A stretch of DNA of 64,000 bases from Azospirillum tabaci (lineage in GTDB: Bacteria > Pseudomonadota > Alphaproteobacteria > Azospirillales > Azospirillaceae). Position 1 is the first letter of the stretch; every line of letters starts with the position of its first letter. The notes under the pieces are model-generated. The model saw nothing but the letters and a program-made list of their open reading frames with translations, ran no database searches and was not told the origin of the DNA. Positions 43,581 to 53,900 of this stretch are shown one piece after another. Made by a program: the position numbers and the translations under genes. The stretch spans positions 62,001 through 126,000 of the forward strand of contig NZ_JACCJY010000008.1 of the NCBI RefSeq assembly GCF_014596085.1. The letters are read 5' to 3'.

Positions 43581-45608
43581 TCAGGCGGCCCGGACGGTGG
43601 CGATGAAGCTGCGCACCTCGCTGCGCAGACGCTCCGCCTCGGCGGCCAGTTCCTCCGACGTGCCGTGGACATGGCTGGCGGCACTGCCAGTCTCCGACAC
43701 GGCCGTGCTGACGCCGGCGATGTTGCGCGACACCTCCTCCGTTCCCTGGGCGGCCTGGGAGACGCTGCTGGCGATCTCGCGAGTGGCGGCGGCCTGCTCC
43801 TCGATGGCGGCGGCGATGGTGGTGGCGATCTCGCTCATCCGCCCGATGGTCTGGCCGATGCTGCCGATGGCCTTTTGCGCGCCGCCGGTGGTCTGCTGGA
43901 TTTCCTGCACCTTCGACTGAATCTCATCGGTCGCCTTGGCGGTCTGGTTGGCCAGCGCCTTCACCTCGCCCGCCACCACCGCGAAGCCCTTGCCGGCCTC
44001 GCCGGCGCGGGCGGCCTCGATGGTGGCGTTCAACGCCAGCAGGTTGGTCTGGGCGGCGATGCCGCTGATGATCTCCACCACCTGGCCGATCTGGTCGGCC
44101 GCGGTGACCAGGGCGCGCATGGTGCGATCGGCGCCTTCCGCGTCGGTCACCGCCTGACCGGCGATGCGGGTGGAGATCTCCACCTGCTGGCCGATTTCGG
44201 CGATGGAGGCCGACAGCTCCTCCGTCGCGCTGGCGACGGTCTGCACGTTGGCCGACGCCTCCTCGGAGGCGGAGGCGACGAGAAGCGAGCGCTCGCTGGC
44301 GTCCGCCGCGGTGCCGGACAGGGTGCTGGCGGCGTTGTGCATGCCGCCGGCGGCGCTCGCCACCGCCTCGACGATGCCCTGGACGGTGGCCTCGAAGGTG
44401 TCAGCCATGCGGATCATGGTGGCGCGGCGCTGCGCGGCGGCCTGCCGTTCGGCCTCCTCCTGCGCCTTGCGCATGCGCTCCATCTCCTCGGCGTTCGACT
44501 TGAAGACCTGGAGCGCGCGGGCCAGCGCCCCGATCTCGTCCTTTCGCCATCCCTCGTCGACCTGCACCGTCCGGTCGCCCTCGGCCAGCCGGCCCATCGC
44601 CCCGGTGATGGCGCCGAGCGGACGGGTGATCGCCCGCGAGATCATCCAGGCCAGCAGCAGGCCCAGCGCCACGGCGGCGGCGGTCACCGCGGCGCCCTGG
44701 CGTTCGGCGGCACTCACCGCGGCGGCGGCGCTGCGCTCCAGCTCCTTCAGGACCTCGGTGGAGTGCTGGCGGATCGACCCGATCTTCCCATTGATCTGGG
44801 CCCCGGCACGGGTCAGCGTGTCAGCGTTGACGCGCGTCATCTCCTCGGCGATGGCGGCGATGCGCTCGATGCCGGCGGTGTAGCGCGGCAGCTTGGCGAG
44901 CATCTCGGTGCGCTTGGCGGCGCCCGGGGAGTCGGCCCAGCCCTTGGCTTCGCTCTCGACGTCGGCGGCAACCGCCGCCAGATCCTGGCGGATGCGGACC
45001 AGATCCTCGGGCTTCGTCTCGGTCACGAAGCGGGCGACCAGCACGCGCACCAGCAGAAACTGCTCGCTGACGCCCGCGGCCTGAACGGTGCGGTCCAGAT
45101 TGCCGGTTTGCCGTTCGACCGTCACCAACTCGCTCAGCGTCCGGCGGATGTCGGCGCCCAGCTTGTTCACGACCTCCGCGACGATGCCGTCACGTTCGGT
45201 GCGCAGGGCGACCAGACGGTCGAAGCCGGTCAGGAAGTCCCGCTCCAGCCCGCGGATCTCCTCCACCGCCTGACGGTCGGGCGAATCGCCGATGCCGGGG
45301 GCTGCCTTGTCCAGTTGCCGGCGGAGTTCGCCGGCGGTGGCGCGGAAGCGGTTGGCCGCGCCGTCCGTCCCGGAGACGAGAAACTCCGCCGCAGCCCCCA
45401 GCGCGTCGGACACCGCGGTGTCGGCCTCCGCCAGCGTCAGGGTGACGTCGGACTGGACCGCGTAGCTGCGCAACGCTTCGTCGTTGGACCGAAGGCCACT
45501 CCAGGAAACCGCCCCCAACGTGACCAGCAGGGCCAGCGTGACCCCGAAGCCGGTGTAGACCTTGGTGGCGGTGCGCAAGTTGGCGAAAGCACGAACGGAG
45601 GTGGTCAT
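43581..45608 (-). CDS. Methyl-accepting chemotaxis protein
   Basis: 675 residues from ATG 45608 (the frame extends 17 codons further). N-terminal membrane helix about 15-35, a 260-residue all-helical periplasmic domain of the HBM kind, a second helix about 303-322 ([19 protein letters not shown]), HAMP to about 375, then the signalling hairpin with [52 protein letters not shown] near 515-565. No C-terminal CheR pentapeptide is seen (ends FIATVRAA). Ligand unknown. Confidence 0.93.
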   Translation of the reverse strand: MTTSVRAFANLRTATKVYTGFGVTLALLVTLGAVSWSGLRSNDEALRSYAVQSDVTLTLAEADTAVSDALGAAAEFLVSGTDGAANRFRATAGELRRQLDKAAPGIGDSPDRQAVEEIRGLERDFLTGFDRLVALRTERDGIVAEVVNKLGADIRRTLSELVTVERQTGNLDRTVQAAGVSEQFLLVRVLVARFVTETKPEDLVRIRQDLAAVAADVESEAKGWADSPGAAKRTEMLAKLPRYTAGIERIAAIAEEMTRVNADTLTRAGAQINGKIGSIRQHSTEVLKELERSAAAAVSAAERQGAAVTAAAVALGLLLAWMISRAITRPLGAITGAMGRLAEGDRTVQVDEGWRKDEIGALARALQVFKSNAEEMERMRKAQEEAERQAAAQRRATMIRMADTFEATVQGIVEAVASAAGGMHNAASTLSGTAADASERSLLVASASEEASANVQTVASATEELSASIAEIGQQVEISTRIAGQAVTDAEGADRTMRALVTAADQIGQVVEIISGIAAQTNLLALNATIEAARAGEAGKGFAVVAGEVKALANQTAKATDEIQSKVQEIQQTTGGAQKAIGSIGQTIGRMSEIATTIAAAIEEQAAATREIASSVSQAAQGTEEVSRNIAGVSTAVSETGSAASHVHGTSEELAAEAERLRSEVRSFIATVRAA

Positions 45609-45952
45609 GATGGGATGTCCTGCCTGGGGTATTTTTTGTTCGTCGGCGGTTGCCCGCACCGGATCAAATCATTCTCAAATTCCGTACCAACTCCCAATCC
45701 CCGCGCAATTGCTGTTCCACCCAGCAAAATTCCTGAGAAGGGCGCGCGGTTGTTCCTTCCCAACCGTTGCAATTTGCCAACGAGCTCCCATCCGCGTCGC
45801 AAATTGCCACGCCCGTGTCGGCGGGTTGCGAATGGGAACGCCGCAGCCGCCCCGATGTTGAGGGCCGATGTTGAGGGCGGATGTTGAGAGACGCGCCGTC
45901 GGAGCGCAGACTGGAACCCCCCGCGCACGCACAAAACAACGAGAGGTCGATC
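45609..45952. other. Divergent control region with GCAATTTGC motifs and a 13-bp triple repeat
   Basis: 344 bases between the chemoreceptor and aldo/keto reductase genes, no gene found. It has GCAATTGC (45705-45712), GCAATTTGC (45769-45777) and its inverted copy GCAAATTGC (45799-45807), and then three copies of GATGTTGAGGGC-like units with a 13-base period (45854-45890). Regulation of either flanking gene is possible. Confidence 0.5.
45854..45890. repeat. Three tandem 13-bp units
   Basis: Units start at 45854, 45867 and 45880; the first two differ at one base and the third is partial (GATGTTGAGAG). The repeat lies 60-100 bases upstream of the reductase ATG. Confidence 0.75.
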
Positions 45953-46939
45953 ATGCCGGATCGCAAGCATTTCGCTCCGCCCGGACCCATCGGATTTGGT
46001 GGCGCTCCGCTCGGCAACATGTTCGAGGAGGTGCCGGACGACGTGGCCGAGGCCACCCTGACCGCCGCCTGGGACGCCGGCATCCGCTATTTCGACACGG
46101 CGCCGGAGTATGGCCCCGGCATATCGGAGCACCGGTTCGGCCATGTTCTGCGCAACCGTCCGCGCGACGAGTTCGTCCTGTCCACCAAGGTCGGGCGCCT
46201 GCTGCGCGCCGACTCCAGCAAGGGCGGCAAGCACGGCCCCTTCGTGAAGGGGCTGCCCTTCCGAGTGGACTATGATTACACCGCCGACGGGGTGCGCCGC
46301 TCCATCGAGGACAGCCTGCAACGGCTGGGCATGGCGCGCATCGACATCGCCTACATCCACGACTGCGCGGAGGACGCCCACGGCGACCGCTGGCTGGAGG
46401 TGTTCGACACCGCCATGAAGGGCGCCGCCGTGGCGCTGACCCGGCTCCGCGAAGAGGGCGTGATCCGCGGCTGGGGCCTTGGCGTCAACCGGGTGGAACC
46501 CTGCGTGATGGCATTGGAGCGGGCCGACCCGGACGTCTTCCTGCTGGCCGGGCGCTACAGCCTTCTGAACCAGCCGGCGCTGGACACCCTGTTCCCGCGC
46601 TGCCAGGAACGCGGCGTCCATGTCGTGGTCGGCGGCCCCTACAACTCCGGCCTGATCGCCGGAGGCAAGAATTTCGAGTACCAGGAGGCTCCGCCGGACA
46701 AGGTGGCGGCGCGCGACCGTCTGGCCGAGATCGCCAACCGGCACGGCGTGGACCTGCGGGCGGCGGCGCTGCAATTCTGCGCGGCGCACCCGGTCGTCGC
46801 GTCGGTCATTCCGGGCACCAAGAACCCGCCGCGCGTGCACGAGAATATGGCGTTGATGAAGCAGCCGATCCCGGCGGACTTCTGGCGGGAGCTGAAACAG
46901 GCCGGCGTCCTGCCGGAGCAGGCCCCGACTCCCGCCTGA
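45953..46939 (+). CDS. Aldo/keto reductase, aldose 1-dehydrogenase type
   Basis: 328 residues from ATG 45953 (GAGAGG upstream). Catalytic tetrad elements are visible: DAGIRYFDTAPEYGPG (Asp, Tyr), STKVGR (Lys) and IAYIHDCAEDA (His). The subfamily with this spacing and the SSKGGKHGPF insert includes D-threo-aldose (L-fucose) dehydrogenase and pyridoxal dehydrogenase. The C-terminus VASVIPGTKNPPRVHENM binds the nicotinamide cofactor phosphate. Convergent with the LysR gene. Confidence 0.87.
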   Translation: MPDRKHFAPPGPIGFGGAPLGNMFEEVPDDVAEATLTAAWDAGIRYFDTAPEYGPGISEHRFGHVLRNRPRDEFVLSTKVGRLLRADSSKGGKHGPFVKGLPFRVDYDYTADGVRRSIEDSLQRLGMARIDIAYIHDCAEDAHGDRWLEVFDTAMKGAAVALTRLREEGVIRGWGLGVNRVEPCVMALERADPDVFLLAGRYSLLNQPALDTLFPRCQERGVHVVVGGPYNSGLIAGGKNFEYQEAPPDKVAARDRLAEIANRHGVDLRAAALQFCAAHPVVASVIPGTKNPPRVHENMALMKQPIPADFWRELKQAGVLPEQAPTPA

Positions 46940-46948
46940 GGCACCGGC

Positions 46949-47824
46949 CTAATCCTCCGCGCGGACGGCAGCGGCGATCCAGTGGCGAAAGCTCTGCATC
47001 GCCGCCGTCTCGGGACGGGAGTGCAGGCGGGTCAGCCAGTAGCGGCCCGCCGGCACCTCGATGGCGAAGGGGCGGACCAGCCGGTCGGTGGCGAGGTCGT
47101 GCCCGAACAGGCGTGCGGGCAGCAGCGCCACCCCGGCGCCCATCGCGGCGGCGGCGGCGATGGTGGGCGAGGAGTCGAAGACAGGACCGCGGATGGCCGG
47201 GCAGGGCACCCCAGCCAATGCGAACCAGCGCTGCCACTCCTCGACCCGGTAGGAGCGCAGCAGCACCTCCCGCGCGAGGTCCGCCGGGGCGGACAGCCGT
47301 TGCGCCAGCGCCGGGGCGCAGAGCGGAGTCAGCGGAGCGTCGAGCAGCGGCACCGCCTCCACCCCGTGCCAGGAGCCGTCGCCGAAGCGGATGGCGAAAT
47401 CCAGCCCCTCGCCGGCCAGATCGACCCGGTTGTTGTTGGTCAGGATGCGCAGATCGACCGCCGGGTTCGCCGCGGTGAAGGCCGGCAAGCGCGGCAGCAG
47501 CCAGCCCGTGGCGAAGGTCCCCACCACCCCGACCGTCAGCACCTCGTGGTAACGCCCGTCGGCGAAGCGGTCGAGCGTCGCGCCGATGCGCTCGAAGGCG
47601 TCCATCAGCACCGGCACCAGCGCCGCCCCCTCGTCGGTCAAAGCGAGGCCGCGCGGCAGGCGGCGGAACAGGGTGACGCCCAGCCGCGCTTCCAGCGTGC
47701 GGATCTGCTGGCTGACCGCCGCCTGGCTGACGCACAGTTCCAGCCCGGCGCGGGTAAAGCTGAGATGGCGGGCCGACGCCTCGAAGGCGCGCAGCGCGTT
47801 GAGCGGAAGCTGGGGACGGGCCAT
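46949..47824 (-). CDS. LysR-family regulator of AmpR/GcvA type
   Basis: 291 residues from ATG 47824. The HTH (PLNALRAFEASARHLSFTRAGLELCVSQAAVSQQIRTLEARLGVTLFRRLPRGLALTDEG) matches AmpR/PenR and GcvA closely. The effector domain spans about 90-290. It is divergent from a class A beta-lactamase across 107 bases, the arrangement of AmpR with its target. Induction by cell-wall fragments is the model from known AmpR proteins; here it is inference. Confidence 0.88.
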   Translation of the reverse strand: MARPQLPLNALRAFEASARHLSFTRAGLELCVSQAAVSQQIRTLEARLGVTLFRRLPRGLALTDEGAALVPVLMDAFERIGATLDRFADGRYHEVLTVGVVGTFATGWLLPRLPAFTAANPAVDLRILTNNNRVDLAGEGLDFAIRFGDGSWHGVEAVPLLDAPLTPLCAPALAQRLSAPADLAREVLLRSYRVEEWQRWFALAGVPCPAIRGPVFDSSPTIAAAAAMGAGVALLPARLFGHDLATDRLVRPFAIEVPAGRYWLTRLHSRPETAAMQSFRHWIAAAVRAED

Positions 47825-47835
47825 GGACAGCCATA

Positions 47836-47861
47836 AGTTTTTCTTGTGGGTTGAGAAAACT
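47836..47861. promoter_or_regulatory. LysR-type dyad between regulator and beta-lactamase
   Basis: AGTTTTTCT (47836-47844) faces AGAAAACT (47854-47861), a dyad with one-base slip, with T-rich left and A-rich right arms as in T-N11-A sites. It lies 12 bases before the regulator ATG and 70 before the beta-lactamase ATG. Confidence 0.5.
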
Positions 47862-47931
47862 ATCATCGTTTGTTCGAGCGCTGGGAGCTTTTTATCGTCC
47901 GCCCATCGACACGGCATGACACGAGGACACG

Positions 47932-48822
47932 ATGATCGGACGGCGGGCTTTCCTGGCCGCGGCGGGCGGCATAACGGTGCTGGCGGCAACCGGCGTGAAG
48001 GCGGAGAAACCCAGGAAATTCGGGGACAAGCGGCTGGCGGACGCGATCGCCGCGCTGGAAAAGCGCAGCGGCGGGCGGCTGGGCGTGGCGGTGTTCGACG
48101 CCGGCACCGGGCAGCGCTTCGGGCATCGCGCGGACGAGCGCTTCCCGATGTGCAGCACCTTTAAATTTCTTTTGGCTGGCGCCGTCCTGAAGCGGGTGGA
48201 TGAGGGACGCGAGCTGCTGGACCGGCCCATCCCGGTGACCAAGGCGGACATGGTCCCCTACGCCCCCTTCGCCGAAACCCGCCTTGACGGCCCGCCCCCC
48301 ACGGTGGCCGAGCTGTGCGAGGCGACGATGACGCTCAGCGACAATGTGGCGGCGAACCTGCTGCTGCCGGCGGTGGGCGACCCCGCCGGGCTGACCGCCT
48401 TCCTGCGCACATTGGGCGACCAGAATACCCGGCTGGACCGCAATGAGCCGTCGCTGAACAGCGCCATTCCCGGCGATCCCCGCGACACCACCACGCCCGC
48501 GGCGATGGTCCACAGCATGGAGCGGCTGATGCTGGGCGACGCGCTGACCCCGGCGTCACGCGATCGGCTCATCGCCTGGATGATCGCCAACCGGACCGGT
48601 GACAAGCGCCTGCGCGCCGGGCTGCCGAAGGGCTGGCGCGTCGGCGACAAGACCGGCACCGGCGTGCGCGGGACGGCCAACGACATCGGCATCGTCTGGC
48701 CGGAGGGGAGGGCACCGCTGCTGATCGCCAGCTACCTGACCGAGACGGCGGATGGCTTCAAGGAGCGGGACGCCATCCACGCCGGCGTGGCCAACGCGGT
48801 CGCCAACGCCCTCAAGGGCTGA
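47932..48822 (+). CDS. Class A beta-lactamase
   Basis: 296 residues. The N-terminus GRRAFLAAAGG is a twin-arginine export signal. Active-site motifs: Ser75 in STFK, SDN at 136-138, Glu172 in EPSLN (the general base), and KTG at 240-242. Cys74 precedes the serine as in several class A enzymes, but there is no partner Cys after KTGT, so a KPC-like disulfide is absent. Expected to be an intrinsic penicillinase-type enzyme; spectrum cannot be told. Divergent LysR gene is the likely regulator. The conserved hairpin at 48837-48858 follows the stop. Confidence 0.95.
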   Translation: MIGRRAFLAAAGGITVLAATGVKAEKPRKFGDKRLADAIAALEKRSGGRLGVAVFDAGTGQRFGHRADERFPMCSTFKFLLAGAVLKRVDEGRELLDRPIPVTKADMVPYAPFAETRLDGPPPTVAELCEATMTLSDNVAANLLLPAVGDPAGLTAFLRTLGDQNTRLDRNEPSLNSAIPGDPRDTTTPAAMVHSMERLMLGDALTPASRDRLIAWMIANRTGDKRLRAGLPKGWRVGDKTGTGVRGTANDIGIVWPEGRAPLLIASYLTETADGFKERDAIHAGVANAVANALKG

Positions 48823-48836
48823 CCGCATTTGAAATC

Positions 48837-48858
48837 CCCTCTCCCCAGAGGGAGAGGG
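48837..48858. terminator. CCCTCTCCC / GGGAGAGGG hairpin after the beta-lactamase gene
   Basis: A 9-bp perfect stem with a 4-base loop, 15 bases after the stop codon. Same repeat family as at 21775, 33753, 54076 and 62189. Confidence 0.7.
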
Positions 48859-48923
48859 CTATGAAGGTCAAGTGCGATTGCCTTGAACGACCGCCCCCTG
48901 CGGCATGTCGTCACTGGGGTTTA

Positions 48924-49028
48924 CCCTAAGAAGTGTAGGGATGCCCCCAATGGGAGTGGGGACAGGGGGCCGGTACCCTTCGCACCGTAGGGCCGCGGTT
49001 CGTCGCGGCCGAAGGAATCAGGTGCGAA
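48924..49028 (+). promoter_or_regulatory. Leader of the ttrBCA-like operon with dyad and nested hairpin
   Basis: CCCTA-N7-TAGGG at 48924-48940 (within ACCCTAAGAAGTGTAGGG) is a candidate response-regulator site. Downstream, TTCGCACC (48979-48986) pairs with GGTGCGAA (49021-49028) around an inner stem GGCCGCG/CGCGGCC (48991-48997, 49004-49010). The hairpin ends 10 bases before the ttrB ATG, close enough to affect translation. Confidence 0.5.
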
Positions 49029-49038
49029 GAGGCCAGCC

Positions 49039-49791
49039 ATGGACCGATCAAGGCGCAACTTCTGCCTCGGCGCGGGCGCCGCGACCATCGGGGCCGCGAC
49101 GGTGGCTGCGATGCCCGCCGCCGCCGCCCCCGGCGCCGTGCCGCTCCGCCGCGACGGCGATCCGGCGCACCGCTGGGCGATGGTGGTGGACGTGGGCAAA
49201 TGCGTGGGCTGCCAGGCCTGCACGGTCGCCTGCATCATGGAGAACGACGTCCCGGAAAACAGCTTCCGCACCATCGTCTCCACCTACGAGGTGACGGAGC
49301 AGGGCAAGGCCGGCAGCTACATGCTGCCGCGCCTGTGCAACCACTGCGAGGAGCCGCCCTGCATCCCCGTCTGCCCGACCGGCGCGACCTTCCAGCGCCG
49401 GGACGGCATCGTCGTGGTGGACAACACCGTCTGCGTCGGCTGCGCCTACTGCGTCCAGGCCTGCCCCTACGACGCGCGCTTCATCAACCACGAGACCCAG
49501 ACCGCCGACAAATGCACCTTCTGCGTCCACCGCGTGGAGGCCGGGCTGCTGCCCGCCTGCGTGGAGACCTGCGTCGGCGGCGCGCGCATTTTCGGTGACC
49601 TGAACGACCCGGACAGCGCCGTCTCCACCCTGGTCCGCGACGAGAACCCCAAGGTGCTGAAGCCCGAGCAGGGGACCCGGCCCCGCGTCTTCTACCTCGG
49701 CCTCGATCCCCGCTTCCAAGGGAAGGTCGACGGCACGCCGACGCTCTGGCGGCCCAGCGGCGAAACCCACGCCAAGAAGGAGCACGCGTGA
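49039..49791 (+). CDS. ttrB: TtrB-like iron-sulfur subunit
   Basis: 250 residues. A twin-arginine-like start (DRSRRNFCLGAGAATIGAA) sends it to the periplasm. Four cysteine clusters for four [4Fe-4S] centres: CVGCQACTVAC (about 55-65), CNHCEEPPCIPVC, CVGCAYCVQAC and CTFCVHRVEAGLLPAC. This is the DMSO-reductase-family electron-transfer subunit. It passes electrons from the NrfD-like membrane protein to the molybdenum subunit. First gene of ttrBCA in the same order as in Salmonella. Confidence 0.9.
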   Translation: MDRSRRNFCLGAGAATIGAATVAAMPAAAAPGAVPLRRDGDPAHRWAMVVDVGKCVGCQACTVACIMENDVPENSFRTIVSTYEVTEQGKAGSYMLPRLCNHCEEPPCIPVCPTGATFQRRDGIVVVDNTVCVGCAYCVQACPYDARFINHETQTADKCTFCVHRVEAGLLPACVETCVGGARIFGDLNDPDSAVSTLVRDENPKVLKPEQGTRPRVFYLGLDPRFQGKVDGTPTLWRPSGETHAKKEHA

Positions 49792-50924
49792 TGGACAACC
49801 ACATCGTCGAGGTCATCAACGTGACCCGCGAGGTCGCGTGGCTTCCCTGGGCCGTCCAGTATTTCTTCCTGATCGGCCTGTCGGTCGGCGGTCTGCTGCT
49901 CAGCCTGCCCGGCTACGCCTTCGCCCGCGAGGACTGGCGCGCGCTCGGGCGCATCGCCCTGCTGGTGGCGCTGACCTGCGGTCTGGCCGCCCCGGTGGCG
50001 CTGCTATCCGACCTGCACCAGCCAGGCCGCTTCTGGCACTTCTACGTCGTGCTGCGCCCGACATCGTGGATGTGGTGGGGCTCGGTTTTCATCCCGTTCT
50101 ACGTCACGGGCCTGCTGGTCTACGGCTGGGCCGGATTCCGCGAGGAGTTGCAGGCGCATGGCCAAGTGGACAGCCGCCTCGCCGCGCTCTACCGGCTGGC
50201 GTCGCTGGGCGGCGGCCGCAACGACGCGCTGATCCGCGCCGCCGGCCTGTTCGCCCTGGCCGGCGCGCTTCTCGTCGCCCTCTACACCGGGGCGGAGGTC
50301 GCGGTGGTCAAGGCGCGCCCGCTGTGGCACACGCCCTTCCTGCCCATTCAGTTTCTGATGACCGCGCTGGCCGGGGCCGCCGGCCTGGTGCTGGTGCTGA
50401 ACCGCTTCGCCGCCGGCAACGACCGCGCGGTGGAGGTGCGGGCGAACCGGCTGCTCGCCGGCTTCCTGGGCGGCGTCATGCTGGCCGGCGCGCTGTGGCT
50501 GGCGCTGGGCCTGTTCGGGCTGGACTCCACCCACGCGGAGGCGCTGGGCAGCGTCGCCGGGTCGGAGGCGTGGCGCGTCACCGCCGTCTGGGCCGTCGCT
50601 GCCACCGCGCTGCCCTTCGCCATCGCCGTCGCCAAGCCCGCCAGGACGGGCCTGCTGACCGGGCTGATCGCGCTGCATGGCGCCTGGATGTTCCGCTGGA
50701 CCGTCTTCATCGGCGGCCAGACCGTGCCGAAGACCGGCGCCGGCTTCTACGACTACGCGCTGCCCGCCGGTCCGGAGGGGCTGCTGGGGATCGTCGGCAC
50801 GGCCGGGCTCTGGCTGTTCCTGCTGATCGCCCTCACCGCCATCCTGCCTTCCCCGCGCCGCCCGGCGCCCGCTCCGACCCGCGCCGCCCAGGCGCCCGCC
50901 GGACCCGTGGCCGCCGCCGAGTGA
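49791..50924 (+). CDS. ttrC: TtrC-like NrfD-family membrane subunit
   Basis: 377 residues if started at ATG 49791, which overlaps the ttrB stop by one base and has AGGAG at a good distance; a GTG at 49788 is also in frame. Nine or so membrane segments, with WLPWAVQYFFLIGLSVGG and DLHQPGRFWHFYVVLRPTSWMWWGS typical of NrfD/PsrC quinol oxidases. It takes electrons from menaquinol or ubiquinol. The C-terminal tail is Pro/Ala-rich. Confidence 0.88.
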   Translation: MDNHIVEVINVTREVAWLPWAVQYFFLIGLSVGGLLLSLPGYAFAREDWRALGRIALLVALTCGLAAPVALLSDLHQPGRFWHFYVVLRPTSWMWWGSVFIPFYVTGLLVYGWAGFREELQAHGQVDSRLAALYRLASLGGGRNDALIRAAGLFALAGALLVALYTGAEVAVVKARPLWHTPFLPIQFLMTALAGAAGLVLVLNRFAAGNDRAVEVRANRLLAGFLGGVMLAGALWLALGLFGLDSTHAEALGSVAGSEAWRVTAVWAVAATALPFAIAVAKPARTGLLTGLIALHGAWMFRWTVFIGGQTVPKTGAGFYDYALPAGPEGLLGIVGTAGLWLFLLIALTAILPSPRRPAPAPTRAAQAPAGPVAAAE

Positions 50925-50937
50925 ACGGAGCACCATC

Positions 50938-53900
50938 ATGTCGATTTCCCGTCGCCTTCTCCTGAAGACCAGCGCCGCCGGCGGCGCGCTCGCCGCCTTC
51001 GCGGGTGGCTTCTCCGACACCGGGCGCAAGCTCGTGAAGGGCGCCTGGGCCGGGGACAAGCCCGACCACGCCATCTCCGGCAACGCCCCGGCCCCGGAAT
51101 TCCGCGTCGATCCAGCGACCGGCGCCCTCACCCCGACGCCGGGCCAGATCGTCGCCAACGTCGCCTGCCTCGGCTGCACCACGCTGTGCGGCGTCCGCGT
51201 CCGGGTGGATGTGGAGAAGAACAAGGTGCTGCGCGTTGCCGGCAACCCCTACAGCCCGCTGTCCACCGATCCCTTCCTGCCCTACGGCACGCCGATCAAG
51301 GAGAGCTTCAAGTCCCTGTCGCGGCTGGACGAGAAGGGGCTGAAGGGCCGCTCGACCGCCTGCGGGCGGGGCAACGCGGCGCTGGAGATGCTGACCTCGC
51401 CCTTCCGCGTCGCCACGCCGATGAAGCGCGTCGGCCCACGCGGCTCCGGGCGCTGGGAACCCATCGCCTTCGACAGGCTGGTGGAGGAGATCGCGGAGGG
51501 CGGCGACCTGTTCGGCGAAGGTTCGGTGCCCGGCCTGCGCAGCTTGCGCGACCTGAAGACGCTCATCGATCCGGCCGCACCCGAACTGGGGCCGAAGGTC
51601 AACCAGGTGGCCCTGCTGTCGTCGGTCAACGACGGGCGGGAGCCCTTCGTGCGGCGCTTCTTCAACCAGGCGCTGGGGACGATCAACTTCGTCGGCCACG
51701 GCTCCTATTGCGGCGGCGCCTACCGGTCCGGCTCGGGGGCGGTGTTCGGCGACGCCAAAAAGATGCCGCACGCCAAGCCGGACCTGCAGAACGCCGAGTT
51801 CGTGCTGTTCATCGGCACTGCCCCGTCGAACGCCGGCAACCCGTTCAAGCGGCAGGCCATGCTGCTCGCCAAGGGGCGAACGGACGGCGTGCTGAACTAC
51901 GTCGTCGTCGATCCGGTGTTGACCAACGCCGACAACCGCGCGGCGGCGGAGCGGTCCAACTGGATTCCCATCCGGCCGGGCACCGACGGCGCCCTGGTCA
52001 TGGGCATGATGCGCTGGATGTTCGAGAACGGGCGCATTGACAGCAACTATCTCTCCCAGCCCAACGGCAAGGCGGCGGAGGCGGCGGGCGAGGCCGGCTG
52101 GTGCAACGCCACCCATCTGGTGATCCAGCAAGCGGGCCACCCGCGCGACGGGCGGATGCTGCGCGCCTCCGACCTCGGCTGGGTGACGCTGGACGACAAG
52201 GAGCGCTACGGCGCCAAGGACGCCTTCGTCGTGCTCGACCCCGCCGGCACCCCGGTCGCCCACGACGCCCTGACGGGACCCGCCACGCTGTTCCACAGTG
52301 GGACGGTGGCGACCCCGGTGGACGAGGTGGCGGTGAAGACCAGCCTGACCCTGCTGCGCGAGCAGGCGATGCGGCTCGACCTCGCCGGCTACGCCGACGC
52401 CTGCGGCATCCCCGCCGACGTCATCGCCGGTCTGGCGCGGGAGTTCACCAGCCACGGCAAGAAGGCCGCCGCCAACGCCCACGGCGGCATGATGGCCGGC
52501 AACGGCTTCTACAACGCCTTCAGCGTGGTGACGCTGAACACGCTGATCGGCAACCTCAACTGGAAGGGCGGCACCATCTTCGGCGGCGGGCGCTTTCCGG
52601 ACGAGCAGGACGGCCCGCGCTACAAGCTGGCGAGCTTCCCCGGGCAGGTGAAGCCCTCCGGCACGCCGATCAGCCGCCCCGTCCCCTACGAGAAATCCAG
52701 CGAGTTCAAGGCGAAGAAGGAGGCCGGCAAGCCCTATCCGGCCAAGGCACCCTGGTACCCCAACGCCCCGCAGCTCACCACCGAGTATCTGACCAGCGGC
52801 GTGGTGGACGGCTACCCGTACCCGCTGAAGGCCCTGTTCCTGTGGAACAGCAACCCGCTCTACGGCATCCCCGGCGTCCGAACCCAGGTGGAGGCGACGC
52901 TGCGCGACCCGAAGGCGCTGCCGCTGATCGTCGCCATCGACCCCTTCATCAACGAATCCACGGCCTTCGCCGACTACATCATCCCCGACACCGTGCTGTA
53001 CGAGACCTGGGGCTGGGCGGCGCCCTGGGCGGGCGTGCCGACCAAGACCTCGACGGCGCGCTGGCCGGTGGTGACGCCGCGCACCGAGCCGCTGCCGGAT
53101 GGCCGGCACGTCCAGATGGAGACCTTCCTGATCGCCTTGGCGAAGCGGCTGGGCCTGCCCGGCTTCGGCCCGGACGCCATCGCCGACATGGACGGAAGCA
53201 CTTATCCGCTGGAACGGCCGGAGGATTGGTACCTGCGCGGCGGCGCCAACATCGCGTGGCTGGGCAAGCAGCCGGTGCCCGACGCCACGGACGAGGACAT
53301 CGCCCTGTCCGGCGTCGCCCGCGTCCTGCCGGCGCTCCAGGCGGTGCTGAAGGAGGAAGAGTGGCGCAAGGTCGCTTTCATCCTGGCGCGCGGCGGGCGC
53401 TACCAGAACCAGGCGGAGGGCTTCGAGGGCGACAGGGCCACCCACCGCTTCAAGGACGGGCTTCTGGTCTACAACGAGGCGGTCGGCGCGGCGCGGAGCA
53501 GTGTCACCGGCAAGCGCTGGACCGGCACCGCCGCCTGGACGCCCCCGGCCTTCGCCGACGGCACGCCGATGCGGCAGGTCCACACGGCGGAGGATTGGCC
53601 CTTCCAGCTCATCAGCTCGAAGTCGGTGCTGGTCAGCGCTTACACCATCGCGGCGAGCCGCCTGCGCCACCTGCACCCTGAGAATCCGGTGGGCATCAAC
53701 GCGGAGGACGCGCGGCGGCTGGGCATCGCCACCGGCGACCGCATCCGCATCGCCACGCCGGGCGAGTCGGAGCTGGCGACCGCCATCGTCCGGCACGGCG
53801 TGATGCCCGGCGTGCTGGCCGTCGAGCACGGCTTCGGCCACAAGGAGTTCGGCGCGCGGCCGCACGTCATCGGCGGCCACCGCCAGCCGGTGGTGCCGGA

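Noticed and set aside
47932..48822. Possible KPC-like carbapenemase because of Cys before the active serine
   Set aside because: The partner cysteine after KTGT is missing, and Cys at this place is common in other class A enzymes.
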